Positions 25,332 to 35,177 are shown, counted from the first letter of the stretch. The stretch: DNA of 52,730 bases from Alphaproteobacteria bacterium (GCA_023259375.1 JAHFQC010000017.1:1-52730); one strand, 5' to 3'. Notes: generated by a model not told the origin, from the letters alone. A program made the numbers and translations.

Positions 25332-26291
25332 TCATCCTTTTCTTTCGCGCGGAGCAGATCTCACGAGTTGAACCCGATCGTTCTCGACGTGCACGGAAAT
25401 CGGCAATAGCTGCGCCGCGAGTTGGGCAAACGCTACGTTGTCCCCTACGTGGAAAACCCCGCTGATCCGCAACGGCGCCACCGACAGGTCGGTATCGATC
25501 TTGACGACGGAATAGCGATTGAGTTCCCGCGCCGCCTCCGCGAGCGTGACGTTTTCGAATACGATCTGGCCAGTTTGCCACGCCAGCGCCCGTGCCAAAT
25601 CCGGCTTGTCGAGATGCATTCCGGAGCGCTGCAGAACCAGCCGCTCGCCCGGCTTCAGGACACAGGGTTTCTCGGCAGCAAGCCGGCCGCCACTGACCGA
25701 CGCCGATCCGCGGATGAGAACCACCGTCACGTCTTCGCCATTGCGCGCCACATCGAGTGTCGTACGTCCGGCGACGATCTTGGTATCCGCAGCGTTCACC
25801 ACGAACGGCCGCTTGTCGCTGGCCATGACATCAAAATTGCAGCGGCCGCATTCGAGATCGATCTGCCGCGTGGTGCCGTCGTAGGCCATGCGCAAGCGCG
25901 TCGACGTATCCAGAAATGCCTGCGTGCCGTCGCCCAGAACGACATGGCGCTGCTCGCCGACACCGGTCTTGTAAACCGCCGCTTCGGCGCCGCCCCTGAT
26001 GACCAGCCCGGCCGTCACCACGGCCACCGCCGCGCCACCGGCCATCACCAAGCGCCGCCGGGAAATGAAATGGGATTCCACGGGAGCCTCAACCGGCCGG
26101 CGACGAGCGCGGCCCAGCGTCTCCCAGATATCCGTCATTGCCTCGAAGGCCGCAGCATTCGCCGGATGTTCGCTCAGCCAGGTGCGGAACGCGGTCTCGT
26201 CGGCGGCCGACTTGGAATCGGCTCGCAGCCGAGCAAGCCAAAACGCGGCTTCGGCTCTTGCTTCCTCAGGCGACTTAACTAACGCGGACAT
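25332..26291 (-). CDS. FecR-type anti-sigma regulator (FecR1)
   Basis: Inner-membrane anti-sigma factor of 319 residues that links TBDT2 to its sigma factor. The N-terminal cytoplasmic DUF4880-type helix bundle comes first (EARAEAAFWLARLRADS, FRTWLSEHPANAAAFEAM). One membrane segment is at about 85-105 (LVMAGGAAVAVVTAGLVI), then a periplasmic FecR domain (YKTGVGEQRHVVLGDGTQAF, LDTSTRLRM) and a C-terminal DUF4974/STN-like end. The start chosen is ATG at 26291, one base after the sigma stop (TGAAATG), with GGTGA overlapping as ribosome site. An upstream start at 26318 would overlap the sigma gene. No lipid anchor or extra domain is seen. Confidence 0.92.
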   Translation of the reverse strand: MSALVKSPEEARAEAAFWLARLRADSKSAADETAFRTWLSEHPANAAAFEAMTDIWETLGRARRRPVEAPVESHFISRRRLVMAGGAAVAVVTAGLVIRGGAEAAVYKTGVGEQRHVVLGDGTQAFLDTSTRLRMAYDGTTRQIDLECGRCNFDVMASDKRPFVVNAADTKIVAGRTTLDVARNGEDVTVVLIRGSASVSGGRLAAEKPCVLKPGERLVLQRSGMHLDKPDLARALAWQTGQIVFENVTLAEAARELNRYSVVKIDTDLSVAPLRISGVFHVGDNVAFAQLAAQLLPISVHVENDRVQLVRSAPRERKG

Positions 26292-26292
26292 T

Positions 26293-26781
26293 TCACCAAT
26301 CTCGGGTCCATTGAGCAAGAAACAGCATTGCCCGAGAAATGTGCTTTTCTACGGCACTCGGGCTGATGCGATAATGGGCCGCGATTTCACGATACGTCAT
26401 TCCATCCAGCCGGTGCATCAGCAAAATTTCGCGCGTCCGCGTGGGCAGCTTGTCCAGCCCTTCGTTGACCCTTAGTAACCGTTCGCGCGCTTCCAGCACC
26501 TCGTCCGGCAACGGTGCCTCGTCGGCAGCCTGATCCCAGTCCTCGGTGCCCCCCGTCGACCCGCGCACCTTTTCCCGCCGATGCTGGTCAATCGAGATAT
26601 TGACCGCCGTCTGGACAAGAAATGCGCGCGGATTATCAACGGATTGCTGCGATCGATAGTCCTCCATACGCACATACGCCGATTGGAGCAGATCCTCCGC
26701 ATCGGGATTTCCATGCGTATAGCGTTTCACGAGTCCCAATAGACCGGCCCAATACGCCCGGTCGAGCGTTGCCCTCGTCAT
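26293..26781 (-). CDS. ECF sigma factor, FecI-like (FecI1)
   Basis: Extracytoplasmic-function sigma factor of 162 residues. Region 2 is at about 10-75 (GNPDAEDLLQSAYVRMEDY, NPRAFLVQTAVNISIDQHRR). Region 4 is at about 105-155 (LDKLPTRTREILLMHRLDG, MTYREIAAHYRISPSAVEKH). The order FecI-FecR-STN receptor marks it as a surface-signalled sigma factor. The start is ATG at 26781 with a GGGGAAGG ribosome site; a TTG one codon upstream is in frame but less likely. Targets are unknown and may include its own receptor gene and nearby enzyme genes. Confidence 0.92.
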   Translation of the reverse strand: MTRATLDRAYWAGLLGLVKRYTHGNPDAEDLLQSAYVRMEDYRSQQSVDNPRAFLVQTAVNISIDQHRREKVRGSTGGTEDWDQAADEAPLPDEVLEARERLLRVNEGLDKLPTRTREILLMHRLDGMTYREIAAHYRISPSAVEKHISRAMLFLAQWTRDW

Positions 26782-27161
26782 CAAGCCTTCCCCGCGGAAC
26801 CCCTTTTGCTGATTTTTTATCGAGTCGTGGGGTTCTCAATTTGTGTAACTGTATCATGGGAGCGTTGGGGGCCCGGCAAAAGAATCTTAGCGTCGCACGT
26901 GTGGATCGGGTGGGACTAAACGTCGATGCATTGTGCAGGTGTAGAAACAATTCTCCCGACCATCTTCCACCACGGATGAGGAAGCTTGGATCGGGATTTT
27001 TTGTTTTCTTGCAGGAAGTTATTGAGAAGGCGCCGGTCCAGACCTGGAAGCACCGTCAGGCATGATCTGGCGAACAATCCGGCCGATTTCGGCTGTCTTG
27101 AGGGGCCCCAGAGCACGGTGTGAAACCACCCTGGACGCCCCCCACAATCCCTTTCGGTGTG
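26782..27161. other. 380-bp interval between GH3 end and FecI1
   Basis: No credible gene. It contains the FecI1 promoter region and the end of the CE1-GH95-GH51b-GH3 transcript. I see short dyads (GCCGAAATCGGC near 27081-27092, GGGGCCCC near 27102-27109) but no hairpin with a T-run on the minus strand, and no clear sigma-70 promoter. The TTTTTT at about 26998-27003 lacks a stem. Confidence 0.5.
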
Positions 27162-29861
27162 TTATTCCGGCAACTTGACGGTTTTGGTCGCCGTTACGGT
27201 TGCCATCTGATGCGACACATCCGGGGCCGGCTGACCCGATCCGACGTCCACTTTGTATTGGCCCGGCATGATCTGGCGCGTGCCGTCAGCGGCAACAAAA
27301 CTGAGGTCACGCGGCGACAGGACGAAGCTGACAGTCTTGTGCTCGCCCGCTTTGAGACTGAGACGCTGAAACCCGCGCAGGGCGAGCCGCGGGGCGCCAT
27401 CGAACGCCGGGGGCGTCAGATAGAGCTGGGCGACCTCTTCGCCGTCACGCCGTCCCGTGTTGGCGACTTCGGTGGTGACCTTGAGACCGTTTTCCACGGC
27501 GCCGTTCACCGGTTCGGTAGTGACCGGCCCATAGGAGAAAGTCGTGTAGCTTAGGCCGTAGCCGAACGGATAAACCGGCGTGCCTTGGAAGTAGCGATAG
27601 GTCCGCCCCTTCATCGAGTAATCGTCGAACGGCGGCAGATCGTTGACCGAGGCATAGAAGGTCAGCGGCAAACGGCCGGCAGGGTTGGTCTTGCCGGCCA
27701 GGACATTGGCGATCGCCTGCCCGCCCGCTTCGCCGGAATACCAGGTCTCGACGATGGCCGCGGCGTTCGCCTTGGCCCACTGCAGCGCAACCGGGCTGCC
27801 GTTCATCACCACGACCACCAGCGGTTTGCCGGTCGCCTTGGCCTGTTCCAGCATCGCGCGCTGGTCGGCGGGCAAATCCAGCGAGGTTTTGTCGCCACCC
27901 GCGAAGCCTTCGACCTTCACCGGCATCTCTTCGCCTTCGAGATCGGAGGAAAGACCGACCACGGCGACGATCACATCGGACTTGGCGGCCGCGGCCTTCA
28001 TCTCCTCATCGGGATGATCGGAGACGCGCTGCCATTTGACGTCGATGCCCGACATGCCATGCGCTTCAGAGACGACGCGGATGGTGTAGCGCTTGCCTTT
28101 GACCAGCTTGATATCGGTCATTTCGGGCATGCCGCCCCATTGCGCATGTTTCAGCGAGGCGATTTCTTTGCCGTCGAGCGCGACGGAGCCCATATAGCCG
28201 GTCAATCCCACGCGATAGGTGCCGCTCTCCGGCGGAACCAGAAAGCCTGTCCAGACCACGCGATGATTGTCGGAAGTCGCCGCCAGCGAGTTGCCGCGCG
28301 CTGCGATCCCCGGTTCGACACGGGAGACGACCGGCTTGGCGGCGTACTTGAACTTCGCCAGCCGCGCTTTCTCCTGTTCGACCCGTTCCCAATAGGTGCC
28401 GGTAATAGCGCTGAGCGGCGGCGGAACGTAGGTCGCGTTGAAGTACTCGGCTTTCAGTCCGGGCTTGCCGTCGGGCGTGCGCAACGCCGACACTGGAATG
28501 GAATCGCCATCGGTCAATGACGGTCCGAACGGCACGTGGTTGACGGTCGCGCCCGGCATCGCCTTCTTGATACCGGCCAGCACCGAAACCGGCGGCGCCG
28601 ACTGCATCGACGAATAGTTGCCGCGCAGCACATGGGTGGAGTCGGCGAGCGGTCCGATCAGTGCGATCTTCATGCCGGGCTTATCGAGCGGCAGAAGGCC
28701 GTCGTTCTTGAGCAGCACGATGCTCTTTTCCGCGGTCTTGAGCGCCAAGGCGCCGTGCTCCGGCGTGGTGAGCGGCAGACCGGGCGCACTGATGGTCTTG
28801 AACCCGGCAAGATCGCCGTTGCGGTAACGCGCCGAGAACAGGCGCACCAACGCGCGATCGATATCCGCCGCGGTGAGCAGTCCGCGCTGCACGGCTTCCC
28901 GGTAGCGATCGACGACGGCCGCGCCATTGGCGCCGAGGGTATCGTTGTGGCACTCGTTGTCGACGCCGAGTTTCATTGCGGCAGCAACGGCGGTGGCCTG
29001 ATCGGGCGTGTATTTGTGATTGTCGGCGATGTCCTTCACGGCATCGCAGTCGGACACCACATAGCCCTTGAAGCCCCAGGCGCCGCGCAAACGGTTCTGC
29101 AGCAGCAATTCGCTGGCGCAAGCCGGCTGGCCGTCGACACGGTTGTAGGCGCACATGATCGAGCCGGCATGCCCCTCGACGATGGCGGCGCGGAAGGCGG
29201 GCAGATAGGTGTCTTCGAGATCGTGCGCGGACACCGGTACGTCGGCGACATGACGGGTCGATTCCGGACCGGAATGCACCGCATAATGCTTCGGCGTCGC
29301 GATGATATCGGGAAGATCGGGATTGGGTCCCTGCATGCCGGTGACATAGGCCACGCCCATGCGCGCCGTCAGATACGGATCCTCGCCATAGGTTTCCTGG
29401 CCGCGGCCCCAGCGCGGATCGCGGAACAGATTGATGTTGGGCGACCAGGTATCGAGACCGGTGCCGATCCGTCCGAGATGGCCCGTCTGGCGCGACAACA
29501 CATGCAGTGCGCGGTTTTCCTTGCTGATCACCGCCGCCACGGAATTGATGAGCGGCGCATCGAACGTCGCCGCCAAGCCGACCGGCTCGGGGAAATTCGT
29601 GGTCGGCACCGACCCCATCGCGCCATGCAGGGATTCGGTCCACCAGTTGTAGGCCGGAATGCCAAGCCGCGAAATCGCCGGCGCGACGTTGACGAGCTGT
29701 CCGACTTTCTCGTCCATCGTCATCTTGGCGACCAGCGCACTGGCGCGCGCGTCTGCCTGGGCGCGGACATCGCCCTGTTCCGGTTTTTCTGCAGCGCCGG
29801 CAGCGCCAAGAGTCAAAGCACAACTGGCCAACAGAACGGCAGTGAATTTCGACAGGCGCAT
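27162..29861 (-). CDS. beta-glycosidase GH3 with PA14 insert, beta-xylosidase-like
   Basis: Exported retaining beta-glycosidase of 899 residues, likely releasing xylose from xylo-oligosaccharides. It has a Sec signal peptide (FTAVLLASCALTLGAAGAA). The N-terminal GH3 barrel includes YNWWTESLHGAMGS, SPNINLFRDPRWGRGQETYG, TPKHYAVHSGPE and nucleophile D271 in GYVVSDCDAVKDI. The WWTESLHG and RDPRWGRGQETYGEDP pattern is that of the beta-xylosidase/arabinosidase branch. A PA14-like beta-domain is inserted at about 450-590 (GLKAEYFNATY to GTYRVGLTGYMGSVALDG), then the second GH3 domain and a fibronectin-type C-terminus. It is last in the CE1-GH95-GH51b-GH3 unit, 68 bp after GH51b. Confidence 0.94.
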   Translation of the reverse strand: MRLSKFTAVLLASCALTLGAAGAAEKPEQGDVRAQADARASALVAKMTMDEKVGQLVNVAPAISRLGIPAYNWWTESLHGAMGSVPTTNFPEPVGLAATFDAPLINSVAAVISKENRALHVLSRQTGHLGRIGTGLDTWSPNINLFRDPRWGRGQETYGEDPYLTARMGVAYVTGMQGPNPDLPDIIATPKHYAVHSGPESTRHVADVPVSAHDLEDTYLPAFRAAIVEGHAGSIMCAYNRVDGQPACASELLLQNRLRGAWGFKGYVVSDCDAVKDIADNHKYTPDQATAVAAAMKLGVDNECHNDTLGANGAAVVDRYREAVQRGLLTAADIDRALVRLFSARYRNGDLAGFKTISAPGLPLTTPEHGALALKTAEKSIVLLKNDGLLPLDKPGMKIALIGPLADSTHVLRGNYSSMQSAPPVSVLAGIKKAMPGATVNHVPFGPSLTDGDSIPVSALRTPDGKPGLKAEYFNATYVPPPLSAITGTYWERVEQEKARLAKFKYAAKPVVSRVEPGIAARGNSLAATSDNHRVVWTGFLVPPESGTYRVGLTGYMGSVALDGKEIASLKHAQWGGMPEMTDIKLVKGKRYTIRVVSEAHGMSGIDVKWQRVSDHPDEEMKAAAAKSDVIVAVVGLSSDLEGEEMPVKVEGFAGGDKTSLDLPADQRAMLEQAKATGKPLVVVVMNGSPVALQWAKANAAAIVETWYSGEAGGQAIANVLAGKTNPAGRLPLTFYASVNDLPPFDDYSMKGRTYRYFQGTPVYPFGYGLSYTTFSYGPVTTEPVNGAVENGLKVTTEVANTGRRDGEEVAQLYLTPPAFDGAPRLALRGFQRLSLKAGEHKTVSFVLSPRDLSFVAADGTRQIMPGQYKVDVGSGQPAPDVSHQMATVTATKTVKLPE

Positions 29862-29929
29862 CGCACTACATCTCCCCAGTGCGGGAGACGGCCACCGGCC
29901 GCCTCCCAGTTGTTATGATACCGAACCGA

Positions 29930-31510
29930 TCAGGGCTCGAGCGCCACGACCGTCACGGAGGCTGGCGCCAAAGTAAGCGACAGCTTGCCGCCCGTGGCCG
30001 CGACCGAAATCGGCTTCGGCGCCACCGTGTTCGGCGCATCGAACGTATTGAACGCGTCGATCTTCGCCGCGCTCAACGTCTCGCCCACCGCCTTGGTCGC
30101 GGTTATGCCCGGCACCGAAATGTCGAACGTGGCCGGCTTGTTAGGATCGACGTTGGTGATGGCGAGCCAGATCTTGCCCGACTTGTCGCGCGCCGCGATC
30201 GCATCGACGCGCTGCAGCGAGTACTTGTCGAACGCATACTTGCCGGCGTCATAGCTGAGCGGGATGAAGGTGGCGTCCTGGAACGGCACGTACATCTTGA
30301 AGACATGATAGGTCGGCGTCAGCAGCATCTTCGGTCCATCGGTCAGGATCATCGCCTGCAGGACGTTGATCATCTGGGCGATGTTGGCCATGCGCACGCG
30401 ATCGGCGTGACGGGCGAAGATGTTGAAGTTGAGGGCCGCGAGCACCGCATCGCGCTGGGTGTTCTGCTGCACCAGGAAGCCCGGATTGGTGCCAGGATCG
30501 GCCTTGTACCACGCGCCCCATTCGTCGACCGTCAACGACACCTTCTTCTCGGGATCGTACTTGTCCATGATGGCGCCGTGCTTCTTGATCAGGTCTTCCA
30601 TCCCGACCGTATCGCTCAGCATCCAGGCATATTCGCGCTCGCCGAAGCCGGTCGAGGGCTGCGCCAGCGGCCAGCCGCCGCCAGTCGTATAGCTGTGCAG
30701 CGACAGGCCTTCGATGTTCCAGGCCCAGGTATGGCCTTTGTAGGCCTTCATCACGGCTTCGGTGTAAGACGTGTCGCCAGCATTGGGACCGACCGCGATG
30801 CGCTTCATCGGATCGCCCTTTTCGCTCTGGGCCGGGTTGTAGTTACGGACAAAGCGGGAATAGCGCTTCATCTGGCTGACGTAATAGTCGGGGCTCATGC
30901 CGCCGCCGCAATCCCAGCTTTCGTTGCCGAGACCGACGAACGCGACCTTGTAGGGCTCGGGATGGCCGTTCTTGGCGCGCTCGGCACCAATCGCGTCGTC
31001 CTTGCTGGCGGTCATGTATTCGAGCCACTCGGCCGCTTCGGCGGGCGAACCCGAACCGATGTTCACCGAAACATACGCCTCGGTGCCGATCTGGCCGGCA
31101 AAATCGAAGAACTCGTCAGTACCGAACGTCAACGGATCGACTACACCGCCCCAGTCGGCATTCATCATCGGCTGGCGCGTCGGGCCGATGGCGCGGCGCC
31201 AGTGATAGTAGTCGGCGAAGCAGCCGCCCGGCCAGCGCACGTTCGGAACATGCAACGCCTTGAGGGCGCCGACGACGTCGTTGCGGATGCCGCGGGTGTT
31301 GGGGATCTTGGAATCCTTGCCGACCCAAATGCCTTCATAGACGCCATGCCCCAGATGCTCGGCAAACTGGCCAAAGATGTTGCGGTCGATGACCGGGCCG
31401 GACTTGCCGGCCTCCACCGTTAGCTGCACGGGGCGAGCGGAGTCCGCGGCCGTTGCGGCTGGTATCAGCGCGACGGCGGCGACGGACAGACTGAGCAGGA
31501 GACGGCGCAT
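29930..31510 (-). CDS. alpha-L-arabinofuranosidase, GH51 (GH51b), Sec-exported
   Basis: Retaining arabinofuranosidase of 526 residues with a Sec signal peptide (MRRLLLSLSVAAVALIPAAT). It shows the compact GH51 layout: IDRNIFGQFAEHLGHGVYEG, NVRWPGGCFADYYHWR, acid/base E197 in GLGNESWDCGGG and nucleophile E330 in VSLTVDEWGAWY, then a C-terminal beta-sandwich. The start chosen is ATG at 31510 because GAGGAA lies at the right distance. In-frame ATG at 31522 and a longer frame to 31588 exist, but their added residues look untranslated. It differs from GH51a by lacking the carbohydrate-binding insert and by using Sec instead of Tat, so it is not a recent duplicate. Confidence 0.93.
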   Translation of the reverse strand: MRRLLLSLSVAAVALIPAATAADSARPVQLTVEAGKSGPVIDRNIFGQFAEHLGHGVYEGIWVGKDSKIPNTRGIRNDVVGALKALHVPNVRWPGGCFADYYHWRRAIGPTRQPMMNADWGGVVDPLTFGTDEFFDFAGQIGTEAYVSVNIGSGSPAEAAEWLEYMTASKDDAIGAERAKNGHPEPYKVAFVGLGNESWDCGGGMSPDYYVSQMKRYSRFVRNYNPAQSEKGDPMKRIAVGPNAGDTSYTEAVMKAYKGHTWAWNIEGLSLHSYTTGGGWPLAQPSTGFGEREYAWMLSDTVGMEDLIKKHGAIMDKYDPEKKVSLTVDEWGAWYKADPGTNPGFLVQQNTQRDAVLAALNFNIFARHADRVRMANIAQMINVLQAMILTDGPKMLLTPTYHVFKMYVPFQDATFIPLSYDAGKYAFDKYSLQRVDAIAARDKSGKIWLAITNVDPNKPATFDISVPGITATKAVGETLSAAKIDAFNTFDAPNTVAPKPISVAATGGKLSLTLAPASVTVVALEP

Positions 31511-31606
31511 GGATTTCCTCATTATGGCTCGGCCGCCGACGCCCTCCCCACCACAGGGGGGCATGATCGGCACAGGCGATCTCGACAACGTTACGATAAG
31601 CGACGA

Positions 31607-34039
31607 CTAGCGCCACACGGCTTTCCCGCTCGCATCACAGCGAAGCGTCTTGACCATGTCGCGATAACGAACCTTGAAGTCACGGCCCGGCGGGCCCTGC
31701 AAAACCAGGGATTTCAGAGCGCCGTCTTGCCACGCCAGCGAAACTTCCGCCCCGCCGCGCACGCGCAGACCTTTCACGCTGCCTTCGCTCCACGCCGCGG
31801 GCAGAGCCGGCAAGATGTGAACCTCGCCGCCCCACGACTGCACGACCATTTCGAGAATCCCGGCGCTGCCGCCGAAATTGCCGTCGATCTGGAACGGCGG
31901 ATGGGCATCGAACAGATTGGGATAGGAGCGCAACGGTCCGAGAAGCCCCTTGAGCACACTGTAGGCACGCTCGCCCTCGCCCATGCGGGCCCAAAGACAG
32001 ATGCGCCACGCCGTGGCCCAGCCGGTCGAAAGATCGCCGCGTTTGTTGAGCGTCACTTTGGCCGCCGCAATCAGGTCGGGCGTGTCGCGGACATTGATCT
32101 GATTGCTGGGATACACCCCCCAAAGGTGCGAGACGTGACGGTGTTGCTGTTCAACCGCGATGGCGTCCCAATCGTCCAGCCATTCCTGCAACTGGCCCTG
32201 GGCGCCGACGCGATCCTTGGGAAGACGCGCGCGCTTGTCGGCCAATACCGCTGCGAAGTTCGCATCGGCGTCCTTCGACAAGGCATGGGCTTCGAGCGTG
32301 TTGGCGAAAAGATCGCGCAAAATCTGGCGGTCCATCGCCGGTCCGGCACAGAGCGAAACATCCTTGTGATGGGAATTTTCCGGCGACAGCGACGGCGACG
32401 TCACCAGTCCGCGCCCCTTCGGATCTTCCACCAGCGTATCGACGAAGAACGTGCTGGCACCTTTCATCAGCGGATAAAGGCGTTTCAGCAGTGCCGGATC
32501 ACGGGTGTAGTCGTAGTGATCCCACAGCGCATTGCACAGCCACGCTCCGCCCATCGGCCACAAGCCCCAGGACGGACCATCGATCGGCGCCGAGGCGCGC
32601 CACAAATCGGTATTGTGATGGGCGACCCAGCCGCGGGCGCCATACATCGCCTTGGCGGTGTGCGCGCCAGTGACGGCCAGTTCTTCGACCATCCGGATCA
32701 GCGGCTCATAGCACTCGCCAAGATTGGCCGGACCGACCGGCCAGTAATTCATCTCGGTGTTGATGTTGATCGTGTACTTCGATCCCCACGGCGGATTGAC
32801 GCCTTCGTTCCAAAGCCCTTGCAGATTGGCGGGCTGGCCGGTGCCACGCGAGGAGGAAATCATCAGATAGCGGGCGTATTGCACATACAGAGCGGCGAGA
32901 CTTTCGCCGTCATGCAGCACACGGCGGTCGGTGGGTTCGTTAGTCGCCGACGGCTTGCCGAGGGTGATCGCAAAGCGGTCGAACAAACGGCGATGAGCGG
33001 CGATGTGATCGCGGCGCAAGGCGGCGTAGCGCTTGACCAGCGCGGAATCAGTCTTCTGGCGCACCGGCGCAACCGGATCGGCGTCGACCCGCGCCGGAGA
33101 AACAAAACTCGTGGCGGCGGCAATGACGAGCGTCACCGCGCGGGCGCCCCGCACCGACAGGACACCGTCATTCGTCGTAATCTGACCATCGCCAGCCGCC
33201 GCGACACGGACGGCATAGCTGAGGCCGGCGGCAATACCGTCGGAGGCGACATTGCGGCCGGTGATCAAAAGCGATTTCGGCCCATCGGCCTTGATCGCCA
33301 GATCGGCCGGTCGTCCGGCGCGGTCGAGGTCTTCGTGCAGATCCCAATCGACCGGATCGGTCTTTTCACGCGTGACGATGCCGTCCTTCGGGCGCCAGTC
33401 GTACTCCGCTTTCCTGGGGTGGCGATAACCGACATCGAAGGCGAGCTTGGCGCCACCTTTGGCGGTCAATTGAACAACAATCACCTGATCGGGTTCGCTG
33501 GCGAACACTTCGCGGGTGATCGTTCCGCCCTTCACCTGATATGCGGTGCTGGCGACGGCAGTCGCCAGATCGAGCGAACGGCGATAGCTGCCGGGCAATT
33601 GCGGCTCGAGGAAATCGAGGAACACGTCGCCCGCCGAGCCATAAGGCATCTGCGACAGCGGCTTGGCCATCATGGATTTGGAGGCGAGATCGGTCGCTTC
33701 CTTGAAACGCTCTTCGTTGACGAGGCGGCAGACTTCCGGCAGCGCCGCCAGCGCATCCGGATTGACCGGATCATACGGCGATCCGGCCCACAGCGTGCCT
33801 TCGTTAAGCGACAACCGCTCCTGGCGCACGCGGCCGAACACCATGGCGCCGATCCGGCCGTTGCCGACCGGCAAGGCTTCGAGCCAGCGCTCGGCCGGGC
33901 GGTCGTACCACAGCTCCAGACCGGCATTCTTCGACTTGCCGGCTGGTGCTGCAGAAGCCGTCCCGGCCAGCGCGCACGCGCCTGAGGCCGCCAAAAACGT
34001 CCGGCGTTTAAGCGGCGCCCAACCGCGTGCGTTGGTCAT
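31607..34039 (-). CDS. glycoside hydrolase family 95 (alpha-L-fucosidase or alpha-L-galactosidase)
   Basis: Inverting exo-glycosidase of 810 residues. It has a twin-arginine signal (LKRRTFLAASGACALAG) and the GH95 N-terminal domain (LELWYDRPAERWLEALPVGN, GRIGAMVFG, SLNEGTLWAGSPYD). The barrel carries NINTEMNYWPVGPANL (the two catalytic Asn), SPSLSPENSHH (acid Glu) and PFQIDGNFGGSAGI (Asp), so all known catalytic positions are kept. In xylan loci GH95 can act as an alpha-L-galactosidase on complex corn-type xylan; otherwise it removes terminal fucose from xyloglucan. Sequence alone does not decide between them. It lies 6 bp behind the CE1 esterase gene. Confidence 0.92.
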   Translation of the reverse strand: MTNARGWAPLKRRTFLAASGACALAGTASAAPAGKSKNAGLELWYDRPAERWLEALPVGNGRIGAMVFGRVRQERLSLNEGTLWAGSPYDPVNPDALAALPEVCRLVNEERFKEATDLASKSMMAKPLSQMPYGSAGDVFLDFLEPQLPGSYRRSLDLATAVASTAYQVKGGTITREVFASEPDQVIVVQLTAKGGAKLAFDVGYRHPRKAEYDWRPKDGIVTREKTDPVDWDLHEDLDRAGRPADLAIKADGPKSLLITGRNVASDGIAAGLSYAVRVAAAGDGQITTNDGVLSVRGARAVTLVIAAATSFVSPARVDADPVAPVRQKTDSALVKRYAALRRDHIAAHRRLFDRFAITLGKPSATNEPTDRRVLHDGESLAALYVQYARYLMISSSRGTGQPANLQGLWNEGVNPPWGSKYTININTEMNYWPVGPANLGECYEPLIRMVEELAVTGAHTAKAMYGARGWVAHHNTDLWRASAPIDGPSWGLWPMGGAWLCNALWDHYDYTRDPALLKRLYPLMKGASTFFVDTLVEDPKGRGLVTSPSLSPENSHHKDVSLCAGPAMDRQILRDLFANTLEAHALSKDADANFAAVLADKRARLPKDRVGAQGQLQEWLDDWDAIAVEQQHRHVSHLWGVYPSNQINVRDTPDLIAAAKVTLNKRGDLSTGWATAWRICLWARMGEGERAYSVLKGLLGPLRSYPNLFDAHPPFQIDGNFGGSAGILEMVVQSWGGEVHILPALPAAWSEGSVKGLRVRGGAEVSLAWQDGALKSLVLQGPPGRDFKVRYRDMVKTLRCDASGKAVWR

Positions 34040-34045
34040 GATAAT

Positions 34046-35122
34046 TTACTCGCGTGCCAGATTCTTGGAGAAGAACGGCATCACATGGTTCTGCCAACGG
34101 TCCGCGACGGCGCTAACGTGATCGCCGCTGTAGATCTCGAACTGGTTGACGATGCCATAGCTGTCCATGATGCGGTGCAGTTCGGCGGTATCGGTCTTGA
34201 GACCGTCGAGATCGCCGACATCAAGCGCGATGGCTTTGTACTGGCGCAGATTGGCGATGTACTGGTCGACCATGGCGAGCGGCGCATTGGCGGCCCACTT
34301 GGCGATGATCGCCGGTTGCGGCACGCCGTCCTTGGTCGGCAGATCGAGATAAAGCGGCGGATCTTTCGGGTTCGGCGACCAGGCTGCGGCTGCCGCGAAG
34401 GTGGCGCGCGCCATGAAATCGTTGTCGGCGGCCCCGCCTGCGGCCTTGGCGGCTTCGACCTTCTTGGCCATTTCCAGCGGCGGCGCTTCGCGGGCCGACA
34501 TGCAGCACGGGCTCATCGCATAGAACACCGAGAAGACGTCGGGATGGCGCATGGCGATGCGCGACGTGCCGTAGCCGCCCATTGAGTGACCGGCGATGCC
34601 GCGGCTCTCCCGCTTCGCCAGGGTGCGGTAATGGCTGTCGATGTAGGAGACCAGATCATGGGAGATGAAGTCTTCCCAGTTCCCGGTGGTCGCCGAGTTC
34701 GAATACATCGAGCCGTTGTGCTTGGTCTGGGCATTCGCCAGCACCACGATCATCTCGCGCGAACCGGTGGCGAAGGCGCCTTCGATGGTCTGCGGGGTGT
34801 GGATTTCGGTCGTCCACTTCTCATTGCTGATCGAATAGCCGTGCAGCGCGTAGAGCACCGGGAAGCGGTGCTTGGTGTCCTTGTTGTAGCTCGGCGGCAG
34901 ATAGACGATCACGTCGCGGTCGGGCGAATCGCCTTCGAGATTGCCTTCCAGCGAGACGCCGTGGACCTTGATCTTTTCGACGATGACAGGGGCGGCGCCC
35001 GGAACCGGTGCGGGGACGATCAGCGGCGGACGGGGCGGCGTCGCGGCCCCCTGCTGAGCGCCGGCAGCCGAAGCCAGAACGGCAAAAACGCTTCCCATCA
35101 ACGCAAGATGGCCAATACGCAT
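34046..35122 (-). CDS. exported esterase, CE1/esterase-D type (feruloyl or acetyl xylan esterase-like)
   Basis: Secreted alpha/beta-hydrolase of 358 residues. It has a Sec signal peptide (LALMGSVFAVLASAAGAQQ), a proline-rich linker (TPPRPPLIVPAPVPGAAP), then a PF00756 esterase domain: DVIVYLPPSYNKDTKHRFPV, YALHGYS, and nucleophile S180 in RGIAGHSMGGYGTSRIA. The catalytic His is probably in YSGDHVSAV. Such enzymes remove ferulate or acetate from arabinoxylan. S-formylglutathione hydrolase is the cytoplasmic relative, but the signal peptide argues against that. It is the first gene of the CE1-GH95-GH51b-GH3 unit, with a GGGAGGG ribosome site and a TTGTCTGA motif upstream. Confidence 0.87.
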   Translation of the reverse strand: MRIGHLALMGSVFAVLASAAGAQQGAATPPRPPLIVPAPVPGAAPVIVEKIKVHGVSLEGNLEGDSPDRDVIVYLPPSYNKDTKHRFPVLYALHGYSISNEKWTTEIHTPQTIEGAFATGSREMIVVLANAQTKHNGSMYSNSATTGNWEDFISHDLVSYIDSHYRTLAKRESRGIAGHSMGGYGTSRIAMRHPDVFSVFYAMSPCCMSAREAPPLEMAKKVEAAKAAGGAADNDFMARATFAAAAAWSPNPKDPPLYLDLPTKDGVPQPAIIAKWAANAPLAMVDQYIANLRQYKAIALDVGDLDGLKTDTAELHRIMDSYGIVNQFEIYSGDHVSAVADRWQNHVMPFFSKNLARE

Positions 35123-35177
35123 ACGAATACCCTCCCGAACGTCCGCTTGGTGCGGTTCTGTCGCGGGATACTACTTA

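Noticed and set aside
26998..27003. T-run as a plus-strand terminator
   Set aside because: No stem precedes it, and no plus-strand gene ends there.
31511..31606. C- and G-rich stretch between GH95 and GH51b (CCCTCCCCACCACAGGGGGG) as a REP-type repeat
   Set aside because: Only one copy is visible in the window, with no T-run; it may be a spacer hairpin only.
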